Below are positions 47,601 through 57,001 of a stretch of 64,000 bases of DNA, one piece after another. The notes below the pieces were generated by a model. That model saw only the letters and a program-made list of their open reading frames with translations. It was not told the DNA's origin and made no database searches. The number at the start of each line of letters is the position of its first letter. Positions within the stretch are counted from its first letter, which is position 1. Source of the stretch: Branchiostoma belcheri (lineage: Eukaryota; Chordata; Leptocardii; Amphioxiformes; Branchiostomatidae); assembly GCF_001625305.1 (NCBI RefSeq), contig NW_017803246.1, forward strand, positions 436,138-500,137. Reading direction: 5' to 3'. The position numbers were made by a program, and so were the translations under genes.

Positions 47601-50600
47601 AGGTACTGACGGTCTTCCATATGTACGGGTGGCCTCCTGTACAGACAAAATCAATAACGTATATCAATATCAATCAATAAATCCACCATAAAAAATCATT
47701 TGCTTACAGAATTTTGAAGTGCCCAAACAAGATCCCAGATTGAAACAAAAAATATCAAAGAGCATACTTGTACATTTGTATATGTGTCTTTTCATCAATG
47801 GAACAGAATAAATATAGAAACACAAAACAATTTGAGGGGGAACACTGGACCTGTGACAGTCATTAAATTTGAAGATTTCAGAACAGCAGTGCAAGACAGA
47901 AAGAAGTGGAGTTTTGTGGTGAAAGGAATTTCCCATGGGATTAACAAGTAATAAAATCATCTATAGATCTTTAACAGTTTGGAATACTTTGCCACATGAG
48001 GTACAAGCAGCAACTAAGAGTAGGTTTAGGCTGGAGCTGTTAGAGCACATGTGTACATAGGCACATGTTGATATGTTATTTTTAAATGTTAAGTTAAATG
48101 TTGTATGTAAATAATGTTGTAATTTCGGTGTAGTGTATTTGTACTATTGTTGTGTATTGGTATTACTTTAACTCCAGGAAGATTAGCTACATACTTGATT
48201 TTGTACCAATGTCTTGTGTGTCGCTAATGGAGTTTAATAAAGCACATAATTAAAGCACATAAAGCCTGTTCTGACCTGGCTGACTGAGGCTGAAGATGTG
48301 TTTCCTGCGCTGAGGGGAGTACTGGGCCAGCAGGGACAGGTCCAGGAAACCTAGGTGCTGCAGCCATGGGAAACAGCAATAACACTGTTTGTTTGCTTGC
48401 ATTGCATAATTTAATAAATTGCCCGAAGGTTAACAGAAATGTATTGTACTTTATAAAGTTCAGTCTGTAGAAAAGCGATATTTATACATGTAGACAAAAT
48501 GTAAGCTCTACAGTACACTACGTCTTGTTACAAGACTTATTTTCATAATGAATACAAAATGTATACGTTTAGTTTAGCTCAAATGAACTCTAAGAATAGT
48601 TGAGATACTACAGATCTTCCACTGGTTGTGACAAAGAAAACAGATGCTAAAACATACTGCTTTGTTGAAGCTGCAAAATTCAAGATAAAAAACATTGTAT
48701 TGTAATGTGAAAGTTATTTCACATTCAAAACTCTGGAAAGTGTGGCTACCTGGACCAGAGGCACGTCCTGACACTGGACTGCGTCTGACAAGCATCGGTC
48801 AGTCTGGTCTGCCAGGCTGGACGTCACCTCAAACTTAAACACCTGAAATAAATACAACGAACAAGGAACGTTGCTAACATATGGAAAATATCAAACTGCA
48901 AAACATAAACAGACAGACCAAAATTACCACCTTCCCATGAATTAGTAGCCTCTTTCGTTGACCCCATTAGTAAGGAATGTCTTAATCTCCAAGCAGATCC
49001 TAGGGTGGCAAAAAGACAGTACCAAATTGGCCAGGCAGTATCCATTCGCCAGAGAGGGCCGAATACACCACCCAAGGGTGTGGATCCGATGGTCCAATAC
49101 GCCAATTTGATACTGTCTTTTTGCCACCCTAGGATCTGCTTGGAGATTATGAATGTCTCAGCAACTCTGACCTTTGTTCTTATCTTCTGGTCATTCTGTG
49201 GTGAAATATGCCTGGTATATGTTTTATTAATGTACATTTAAAAAAAAATAAGGTCAAAGTCACCGTACATGTCTATGGGAATAAATAAGAAGGAAACACA
49301 AACAGAATAAAAACAATGCCTCCTTATACATTGAAGGTTAGACATAGGTTAACAATATCAATATTCAAAGACAATTCAAATTCTACTACTGGATTAATAA
49401 TGGAGATAACTTCTGGATGTTTAGAGTGACATCTGTGACTTCTTCAGCGTCACTAAATAAACTGAGAGGTCACGTGTGAAGGAACTGGAATATGATAAAG
49501 ACTTGTGTCACAGTTATTTTCCATTTCCTTCACATGTGATTAGTGTTGACTTGTGCTCTCATTGATGCTGAAGTCCCTCAAAACGTCCAGAACTCATCTC
49601 CATTATTAATCCAGTAGTAGAGTTGTTTTGTCTTTGAAATATGCGTCCTTATGTATAAGTAAAAACCCTACCTGAGCGTGGAAGATGTGCAGCAGCAGCC
49701 ATGATGTGTCCAGTAGACAGAACAGGAAGGTCCCGCCGACAGCCGCCTGCCACAGGAGACCTACATCTAACAGGCCAGGCAGGCTGCTGAGAGCAACTGG
49801 ACTGCAGGGGGAAAATACATTTCATTAAAACCATTGAATGATAATAAATAATAATAAATAGGCTACAGAACAGGAAAGTCCTCCCACCGCTGCCTGCCAC
49901 AGCAGACTCACATCTAACAGGCCAGGCAGGTTACTGAGGGCTACTGGGCTGCAGGCGGGGAAACTCTTGGCTTAGGACATTATTCTATGGATGACATTAG
50001 TCATTGTTCAATTATTTCAGTGGTCCTATAACTTAGAGATCCTTGAAAGACATAATATGTAATCCTACTGGACTGGACTAGAAAAAACTCACGGTTGCCT
50101 GCGACAAGCAGCCGACAGAAGAAGAAGATGAATGATCTTACTAACCTACCAAGACAGTATAACTATAAGAAGACAGTGTCTTTGTTCCACAACGAGTGGG
50201 CTTTTACATTCAATTTTTCACTGACCATCTGTCACCATGTCGATCAGGGCAGCAATGACTGATTCTGATTTACAGTTCAGCTAGGTGTCGATGCTGCAGT
50301 ATATCAAATTCACTATGTTATTCTAGTATCTAGACGCACCAGTGCACAAAAGGTGAAAAATTTGGTCCACAGTTCCAATTTTAAAATGGTTTTTATTGTC
50401 CAAACAGTACCCATGCAGTCACAGCCTTACGGCTGAATTGATGCAGGGTATCACACAATAATCAATACAAATCATAACAATTACAACATTCAAATAATAC
50501 AAATGATACACACAGTCGCAAGGGTCTGTGCGGCTGCCATTCGGCGCCACAAGATGACCTCAATACGACTTTCCCCAACCGAAGTTAGGTACCCATTCAC

Positions 50601-53600
50601 ACCTGGGTGGAGTGAGGAAATTCGTGTAAAGTGCCTTTCCCAAGGGCACAACGTCGGGGCGCATGTTCAGACATGTACCGGGTACGACTCGGAATCGAAC
50701 CCGGGTCTACCGGTTCACAGTCTATTGTTCTAACCACTACACCACCCGACGCCATTTTGGCATATTTGCTGTTACACTTTGCTCCTGTACCTGGGGTTCA
50801 GCTGTAGCAGTGCACACATCCAAGTCTTCACACCATGACCTAAACAGGGTAATAAACAGAAAACAAAAACATAAAAGTGGAACATTGTTAAATAGCAGGC
50901 TAGTTACATGTAGCTGGCCAGCTAGAATTATGTGACAACATTCCAAGGTGGATATGTGAGCAAACTGGGACTCCTCTTCCTCATAAAGTCATAATAGCAG
51001 TTTCCTTACATTACAAATATTATTGTACTCCAAATTTTTTGTCAGCAGTGCAACTTCCTCTCAGTGTCCCTAACATACTTTGTAGCATGTACATGTAGAA
51101 ATAGCTATAGAAACACAAGCAAGCACACATTCAAACAGAAACACCAAGAACAAAACCTTCATACACAGAGGTAACAAGTTGTGTGCTAGTCCTTACCTAG
51201 CCTGATTAAATCGCTTTTGCCGAGAGTTTGCGTTATACAGACTAGTCCTTACCCAGTAGGTAGTACCCGAGGTAGTATCCAGGCAACAGTCGCAGGACGC
51301 GGTACGCAGAGTCCACCACCAGCTGGGGGAGCAGGGTCCGCACACGGAAAAACTTGGCTTGCTGGAGAAGAAGAAGATTTAACAAACTACGGCTGAAAAA
51401 CACACAAATTTCATCAGGCTCTGCTGCATCTAGTGGTCTGACCTTACAGTCCTGTGGCCAGCTAGTCTTCTTCTTCTTCCCAGTACGTGCAAACCTCAAT
51501 AGGTTGAGGGCTCCAGCACGGTGGGGGTAGGGGTATTGGATGTGGTCGCTCGTACTAGTTTTGAGTGTGTACATTTGTATGTTGTGGCCTGCAGCTCCTA
51601 AATGGGCAGAAGCTCCACTCCCTGTTCGCCACCGAAAGCAGGGTGGCAGTGAGTACCCGTAACTGTTGTTAAGAACTACATGGTACTAATGGCATTCTTG
51701 AAGGCCTGTTATGTCTTGACTTTAACATATTGCCAATTGGTGAAGGTAAATGTACCTAGGCAGCTATTCAACCCTTAGCTAGTGTTGCTATCTAGCTTTG
51801 GTGTAAGCCACTTTCAATTTACCTGAATGACAGGGAACTGCAGCCGGTGTCTGGTATGTAGGAAGTACTGTAGACTGTAACATAGGCCCTGGAACAATGT
51901 TGGAGATAAAAATAGCTGAGCACATTATATCAGTACTATATATACATGTACATGTTGTAACATCCTGCACTATTATATTATAGAGGTTTTTCTTATTTCC
52001 ATGTGCATGTATTGTGTTGCAATGGTAGGAAGACTAGCAATCTATCATTAGCTACGTATTATGTAAAACAAATTGTAAACATGTGCTTGCAGATGATCAA
52101 CTCATTTCTTTTTGTGGCTAATATCTCTGCTACTTGTACTTGTTTACAACAAACAAGTGGTTGTCTACTGCAGTACTGGTCTTTTGCAACTGCTACATGG
52201 GACTATATATATAAGACAACATGCTACATGCTTGTAGGTACATGTAGGTAGCAGCACCAGTTCACAACTTTAATGAACTCTATATTTCCGTACCAGAAAG
52301 GCTCCAGAAAACACCACAAAAACACTCTTCTCATTCAGGCAGTGGAGGGGTCCAACAGTCTCCCTGTAGGAAATATTACATGGGGAACAAATGTTTAACA
52401 TCTACTGGTACTGAGAGTAACAGTAGCACATACTTGTTTAAGAGACAACACACAGCAGATTCAACATTACAACACCAAGCAGGACTTGTCACAATATGTA
52501 CATGTATAATTATCTAAGAATCACAACATGTACATGTATATCTAAGAATAACAACCAAAGACAGGCTTTAGACTAGTAAGCCAACAGTCATCTCAGGCTC
52601 TTCCAAATCACTTCTAACTTAATCTTAGGCCAATCAACAACAGATTTTTAAAGTTAATAAACTTTTTCTCAAAATTATCCACAAATGTATACGCATAGAC
52701 TGACCTATCGTTCTCTTCTGACCCTTGACACGGCAGTGACAGGGAGGAGAACTGTGGACCAATCAGGGCCGCCGCACAGTATGACATCACCATCGCCATG
52801 ACGACGTGTGTCCCCGCATGCACCAGGCTGGAGGGGCTGAGGAGCTGGACCAGCCTGGCTAGTCTTGTCTGGGGGATGGTGGGGGACACTGGGGAGGGAA
52901 AGGCATATGTTAGACTGGGTTTGCTTAACACAATTCCAGGTAAAAGTCATAACACACCAGTTTTGTACGGAAAGTTCAAGCTGCGTAAGCACAGAGTATA
53001 CAAAATAATGTTCCCTGAACCCTGGACCTTAAAACTGCAAGGCCACTTTGACAGACAGAAATACAGGGTTTTATAACCCTGAGCTGGTGTGTTATGCTGA
53101 AGGGCGGTTATACCGGCTATGCAGATACAGAAGCTGGTGTGTTATGCTGAAGGGCGGTTAAACCGGCTATACAGATACAGAAGCTGGTGTGTTATGCTGA
53201 AGGGCAGTTATACCGGCTATGCAGGTACAGAAGCTGGTGTGTTACGCTGAAGGGCGGTTATATCGGCTATACAGATACAGAAGCTGGTGTGTTACGCCGA
53301 AGGGCGGTTATAGTTATACCGGCTATACAGATACAGAAGCTGGTGTGTTACGCTGAAGGGCGGTTATATCGGCTATACAGATACAGAAGCTGGTGTGTTA
53401 CGCCGAAGGGCGGTTATACCGGCTATACAGATACAGAAGCTGGTGTGTTACGCTGAAGGGCGGTTATATCGGCTATTCAGATACAGAAGCTGGTGTGTTA
53501 CGCCGAAGGGCGGTTATACCGGCTATACAGATACAGAAGCTGGTGTGTTATGCTGAAGGGAGGTTATACCAGCTACACAGATAGAGATACAGATACCTGT

Positions 53601-54477
53601 GAGGTGCCTGGCATGACTGGTGCCCCCCACCACCACTACTCCCCACAGCAGCAGCAGGTAACCCCAGTTGTACGGAGACACAGCTTCAAACAAACAACCT
53701 GCAAGGAAAACGACAACAACAATAAGAACTTGAGCATTGGTAAAGCAAATGCACAAGGTTAACCTACACATAGTGTAGCCCAACAAACTACTGCTCTGTT
53801 TATTCTTTCTCTAACACATTCATATACCATACTAACCATAGTAACTTAGACTAGAGTATATGGTGACCAGCCCCTCAAACTCTGTCCTTGAACTTGCAAC
53901 ATAATGTGATCCAACACCACAGGGTGTCTTCTACAGCACCAGTTACCACGGTGACAGCTGTCCGGTCCAGGTCATTGAAATTTAATTTGTGTTGGAGAAG
54001 AAGAAAGAGACAAAACAAAACCAACATGTTTTCCTTCTGCCAAGGTAAAAACATAACAACACATTTTTTTCCTGAGATCCAAGCAGAGGTGGGATGGGGA
54101 GGACTGTCATCAAAAAAGAAAAATTACCTATAATCCATCTCCATGGGTGGAGCAGGTCCACTTTTGTTGTGAGGAGGAGGCTGTACACCCCCACCGGCAC
54201 CAGTAGTACGGCCCACAGCTGGCTGGCAATAGTGCGAAACAGGAACACCTGGGGGGGGGCAATGGTATGGTCCAACAACAAGGCAAAATTGTGCGATGGC
54301 AGACTTCAGCACATTACCCATACTGCTTTGTGACCCTTCCAGTACCCCAGACAAAATCACCCAGAGCTGCAGAGATGACTTCAACTTGTCTAAACACATA
54401 CACATAATACACACACACACACACACTCACATACTCGCTCACACACACACACACACACACACACTCACATACTCGCT

Positions 54478-54508
<31 letters not shown>

Positions 54509-54897
54509 ACTCGCTCACACACACACACACACACACACACTCACTCACTCACACACACTCACACACACACTCACAACACACACACACACAAACACTACAC
54601 ACAGACACATGCACACACACACTCACACACACACTCACAACACACACACACACTCACTCACACACACACGCATGCTCACACACACACACACACACTCACA
54701 ACACACACACACACACACACGCACATACACACATATACACACACGCAAACGCACACACTTATGAAAATATTTATGAATGACAACATTTTTACGAGTGGGA
54801 GGGGGGCAAACTATTTTATCAACTTACGTCTGAATATTCAGCCCTTAAAAGCACGTCAACCTACCTCTTGCATGAACCAGTGCGGCTTCGAGGCCAT
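44649..54897 (-). CDS. NDC1: NDC1, transmembrane nucleoporin (16 exons, complete)
   Basis: NDC1 anchors the nuclear pore complex in the nuclear envelope and works in pore insertion. Minus-strand exons are 54897-54865, 54248-54128, 53698-53597, 52888-52705, 52363-52294, 51888-51823, 51361-51253, 50839-50791, 49801-49672, 48842-48750, 48357-48276, 47636-47407, 47026-46963, 46629-46529, 46098-45932 and 44733-44649. All phases match, giving 561 residues (human about 674). The start [11 protein letters not shown] has an AAGATGGC context. Six hydrophobic segments are visible, including [35 protein letters not shown] and [16 protein letters not shown]. The cytoplasmic half has [32 protein letters not shown] and [20 protein letters not shown], close to vertebrate NDC1. 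The disordered linker after GGHP is much shorter than in human, which explains the length difference. Confidence 0.92.
45137..45851. mobile_element. TIR DNA element with helicase-like ORF fragment and 9-bp target duplication
   Basis: Inverted repeats of 68 bp (45137-45204 and 45784-45851) begin TAGCCTGGGTACCATCCCCA. GTGCCTAAG is repeated exactly on both sides (45128-45136 and 45852-45860). Inside, a minus-strand ORF (45542-45309) starts MADAQAAQ and contains [13 protein letters not shown] and DVLGVLP, which looks like the segment before the P-loop of a RecQ-like helicase. The match stops just where TG-x-GKS would follow. The 715-bp copy is non-autonomous and sits in the last intron of NDC1. 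Confidence 0.75.
45309..45542 (-). pseudogene. Truncated RecQ-like helicase start inside the TIR element
   Basis: 77 residues from [18 protein letters not shown] to a stop. The [10 protein letters not shown]3-F-V pattern resembles the Q/motif-0 segment of RecQ-family helicases (L-K-x-x-Q-x-x-A-L). The P-loop and all later motifs are absent. It appears to be the remnant of a parent transposon's ORF, not a host gene. Confidence 0.5.
46160..46380 (+). mobile_element. SINE body copy
   Basis: TTTGGAAAGGCACCTTACAT, CACCCAGGTGTAAAGTGGGTA, GGGGAGGTAAAAGGCAGTGG and ATGGGCTCCACCTTCCAATA form the body of a family also seen at 7548-7700 and 23576-23762. It lies in an NDC1 intron in antisense orientation. 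Confidence 0.7.
47950..48262 (+). mobile_element. LINE 3' end fragment
   Basis: The + frame at 47974-48060 reads [20 protein letters not shown] then ELLEHMCT and a stop. This matches the W-N-x-L-P-x-x-V C-terminal motif of many non-LTR reverse transcriptases. A 3' UTR and an AATAAAGCACATAATTAAAG tail follow. Antisense in an NDC1 intron. Confidence 0.65.
48982..49147. mobile_element. Short foldback MITE in NDC1 intron
   Basis: Inverted arms of about 45 bp carry AAGCAGATCCTAGGGTGGCA on the left and TGCCACCCTAGGATCTGCTT on the right. They are flanked by GGAATGTCT and TGAATGTCT, a likely 8-9 bp target duplication. Confidence 0.7.
49358..49642. mobile_element. Foldback element in NDC1 intron
   Basis: TACTACTGGATTAATAATGG (49384) pairs with CCATTATTAATCCAGTAGTA (49600), and outer parts with ATTCAAAGAC and GTCTTTGAAAT also pair. 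A related single arm lies near 42040-42100. Confidence 0.7.
49862..49960 (-). repeat. Partial copy of the 5' part of the NDC1 exon at 49801-49672
   Basis: The minus strand carries CTGCAG, then CCTGCCTGGCCTGTTAGATG and CTGTGGCAGGCAGCGGTGGG, matching the exon start and acceptor. The copy is upstream in the transcript, loses the frame (GGACTTTCCTGT) and has no exon end. Confidence 0.85.
50385..50753 (-). mobile_element. Full-length tRNA-derived SINE
   Basis: On the minus strand the head reads GGCGTCGGGTGGTGTAGTGG, then TTAGAACAATAGACTGTGAA and GGGTTCGATTCCGAGTC, a tRNA-like A box and B box. It is followed by a body (CCCTTGGGAAAGGCACTTTA, CACCCAGGTGTGAATGGGTA) and an A-rich AATAAAAACC end. About 370 bp, in an NDC1 intron and in NDC1 sense. 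Confidence 0.8.
53084..53590 (+). repeat. 50-bp minisatellite array (about ten units)
   Basis: Unit GAAGCTGGTGTGTTACGCCG-AAGGGCGGTTATACCGGCTA-TACAGATACA repeats with few changes; one unit has a short insertion near 53314. The 50-bp period is not a multiple of three and the unit has no + strand stop, so all + frames stay open. The array touches an NDC1 donor at 53596. Confidence 0.93.
54405..54760. repeat. (CA)n array with higher-order units
   Basis: A CA dinucleotide run with a repeated interruption ACTCGCTCACAC near 54432, 54472 and 54511 (period about 40 bp), in the first-second intron region of NDC1. The 204-codon ORF across it is an artefact. Confidence 0.9.
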
Positions 54898-55265
54898 CTT
54901 ACTTTCCTAGAATCGTCTGTAAATTTAAGAATCGTCAAGAGAACGCAATTTTTTTCACAAAATTATAACCGGAAATCATTCGTTTTCAAACTCTGCCGCC
55001 AATCCGCACATGTGGCTTAGTAAACATAGCGGCCGGTTCGACGCCCTCCGATTCGGGAGCTGCTGATTCGTCGTCTGACTCTGAGCATTCGAACATCCGC
55101 CCTGCCTTCACAGGTGGTTGTTCCGTCCAAAACAACTTTGGAAGCTGAGTTGTCTCTGAATCGTTGCATCACTAATATGTAGCAGATGTAATTTTATGCA
55201 TATTTCAAATGTTGTTGAAAGTCAAGTTCTTAAAGGTATAGCCTCTACCAGGTTTCGAGAGCGAT

Positions 55266-55505
55266 TTCCATGCGCTATACTGAGTCATAGCCTCTACCAG
55301 TCTTCGGGAGGCTGCATGGAAAGAGTAGAAATCGGCTAAATATAGAGATAACATGCCGGGGGAATTGGTCCGCTTGAGAGTACAATTTGTTGCACCTGAG
55401 TGGACCAACTCTCCCGGCATGCTATCTCTCTATTTGGCCGATTTCTACTCTTTCCAGCCGCCTCCCGAAGCCTGGTAGAGGCTATGACTCAGTAGTACAT
55501 GGAAA
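55266..55505. mobile_element. Foldback MITE upstream of NDC1
   Basis: Arms of about 110 bp. CTGAGTCATAGCCTCTACCA pairs with TGGTAGAGGCTATGACTCAG, and GGAAAGAGTAGAAATCGGC pairs with GCCGATTTCTACTCTTTCC. The loop is about 20 bp. A truncated member is at 63740-63871. Confidence 0.85.
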
Positions 55506-56520
55506 TAGCTGGCGCTGCTTTACGTCAAACTGAATGGATTAAAAAAAAAAACTATTAGCTAAAAAAGATGCTAAAGCTTCCTAGATCCTGCCTGTGTATT
55601 CTTTAACTAATAAAAGTTTCTCAGACTAAAATGTTGTATTTATCGTACCGCCTTCTGAAACTTCTGAAGCAGAGACTATTGCCCTTCGTAGAGCTGGTTG
55701 GAAGTACCTGACGGAGGGGAGCAAGGGGCGGCCAGTACCTGGCCTGTGCATATAGGCAGGGTTCTGAAACAAGGAAACGTTCAAGTGGGCTATTCAACAC
55801 TTAAAATGTTCTTAGTTCGCAAGCTAAAAATTAACCCAGGCGACAATTACTATCATTATCATAGAACGAACGATTCAGCAATTACTTTCCAAGAGACCAA
55901 ATCTAATAGGAATTTCTTCTTAAACTGCACTTTAGATGGATATAAGACAGCATAACAAACTTGTAAGTTACTGGTACTTCAGAAAGAAAGACGAAAGATA
56001 GCATTACATGTACCTCCACGACTAAAGGTTGATAAGAGACTAAGTTATATGTTCGTAAAACCCCAAGAGACTCAATTGGAAATTTTTGAAGAGCTTTTTG
56101 TTTCTTCACCTATTTAAAGGGACGGCGATTTGGCGTTTTGCTTCTTCCTGGGCAGCGCTGATTTTATTGCAGAAGTTGTCTGAAAAATAAACGGCACGCC
56201 AAATTAAAACCGTCTTCTTTTTATTCAGCTCGCAAAATTACCGACCAATTAAGTCTAAACTGCCAGGCTGGACGTCCTTTGAAGCGCGAGCTAAATACTG
56301 AATGAATGTCTTTAAATTGTTCTAAATAACAGGTATTTTGCGGACCGTTTCATTATCATGCCGTAAAATCGAGCCCTTGTCGCGGACTGTTTTGTTAGTC
56401 GGGAGCAAAGAATGCCACGACATGCCAAATGAACACGGAGGTATGGAAATTACAGCTTTGAGTTTGAGCAGGAATGTCTTAACGTGGTTTGGAGTTAGTC
56501 GTGAGAAGAGAGCCCCGAAA

Positions 56521-56583
56521 ATGGAGCGCGTTTTTTCCGCTCCAGACCTTCGCCTAGCGCCGTCAACAGGTGTCAGATCGCAG
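56521..56583 (+). other. Possible alternative first exon upstream of the TRIM-like gene
   Basis: An ATG at 56521 opens 21 codons (MERVFSAPDLRLAPSTGVRS then Q) that end in CAG followed by a strong donor, gtaagt, at 56584. The phase is 0, which matches TRIM exon 2 at 58046. Splicing to it would give an isoform without RING and B-box. This is a sequence-level possibility only; chance ORFs with a donor occur. Confidence 0.25.
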
Positions 56584-57001
56584 GTAAGTTGTAGCCTCCG
56601 TAGCAGGCGTATAGAACTGGGGGTTTGGTGGTCTTCGGCTGTTTTCTGATTAGCCCAGTTCTAAAAACCGTGGGGGTAATTCAACCAGGCCGGCTATGTT
56701 GTCTATATGCAGTCAGAAAATAGCACATAAAAGCTCCCAAAGACCAGGAAGACCCCCCAAACCCCCAGAAGTTTGGCGCTATGGAGGCTAGGTGAGTTGG
56801 CCCGTCGTCTTTGTTTTCCTCCCTCGGCTCCTTTTGTCTCGGATAGCGTATGGTGTGACCTAATCGGCTTTGTGTCAATAGCGTTGGTTCAACATTTGGT
56901 TAAAGGAGAGCGTTTTATTTTTCTCTGTGGCGCTGTGTGTGTGTGTTTTAAAGGGAGGGCCAAATGAGTGGAGGCGGAGGCACTACCACTCTTCGGCCAA
57001 C

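Larger units (their letters stand above)
54898..57001. promoter_or_regulatory. Head-to-head intergenic region (NDC1 / TRIM-like gene)
   Basis: About 2.1 kb between divergent start codons. The NDC1 start lies in AAGATGGCC and the TRIM start in ACATGGCGTC, both like the YY1-type context of TATA-less housekeeping promoters. It contains a foldback MITE (55266-55505) and a possible alternative first exon (56521-56583). The rest shows no recognisable gene. Promoter function is inferred only from position. Confidence 0.4.

Noticed and set aside
50680..50753. tRNA gene on the minus strand
   Set aside because: A and B boxes are present, but the stems are imperfect and it continues into a SINE body.
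53084..53590. CRISPR array or coding repeat protein
   Set aside because: Units are head-to-tail with no unique spacers in a eukaryotic intron; it is a minisatellite.
54296..54910. 204-residue ORF rich in His-Thr
   Set aside because: It is a translation of the (CA)n array on the strand opposite NDC1.
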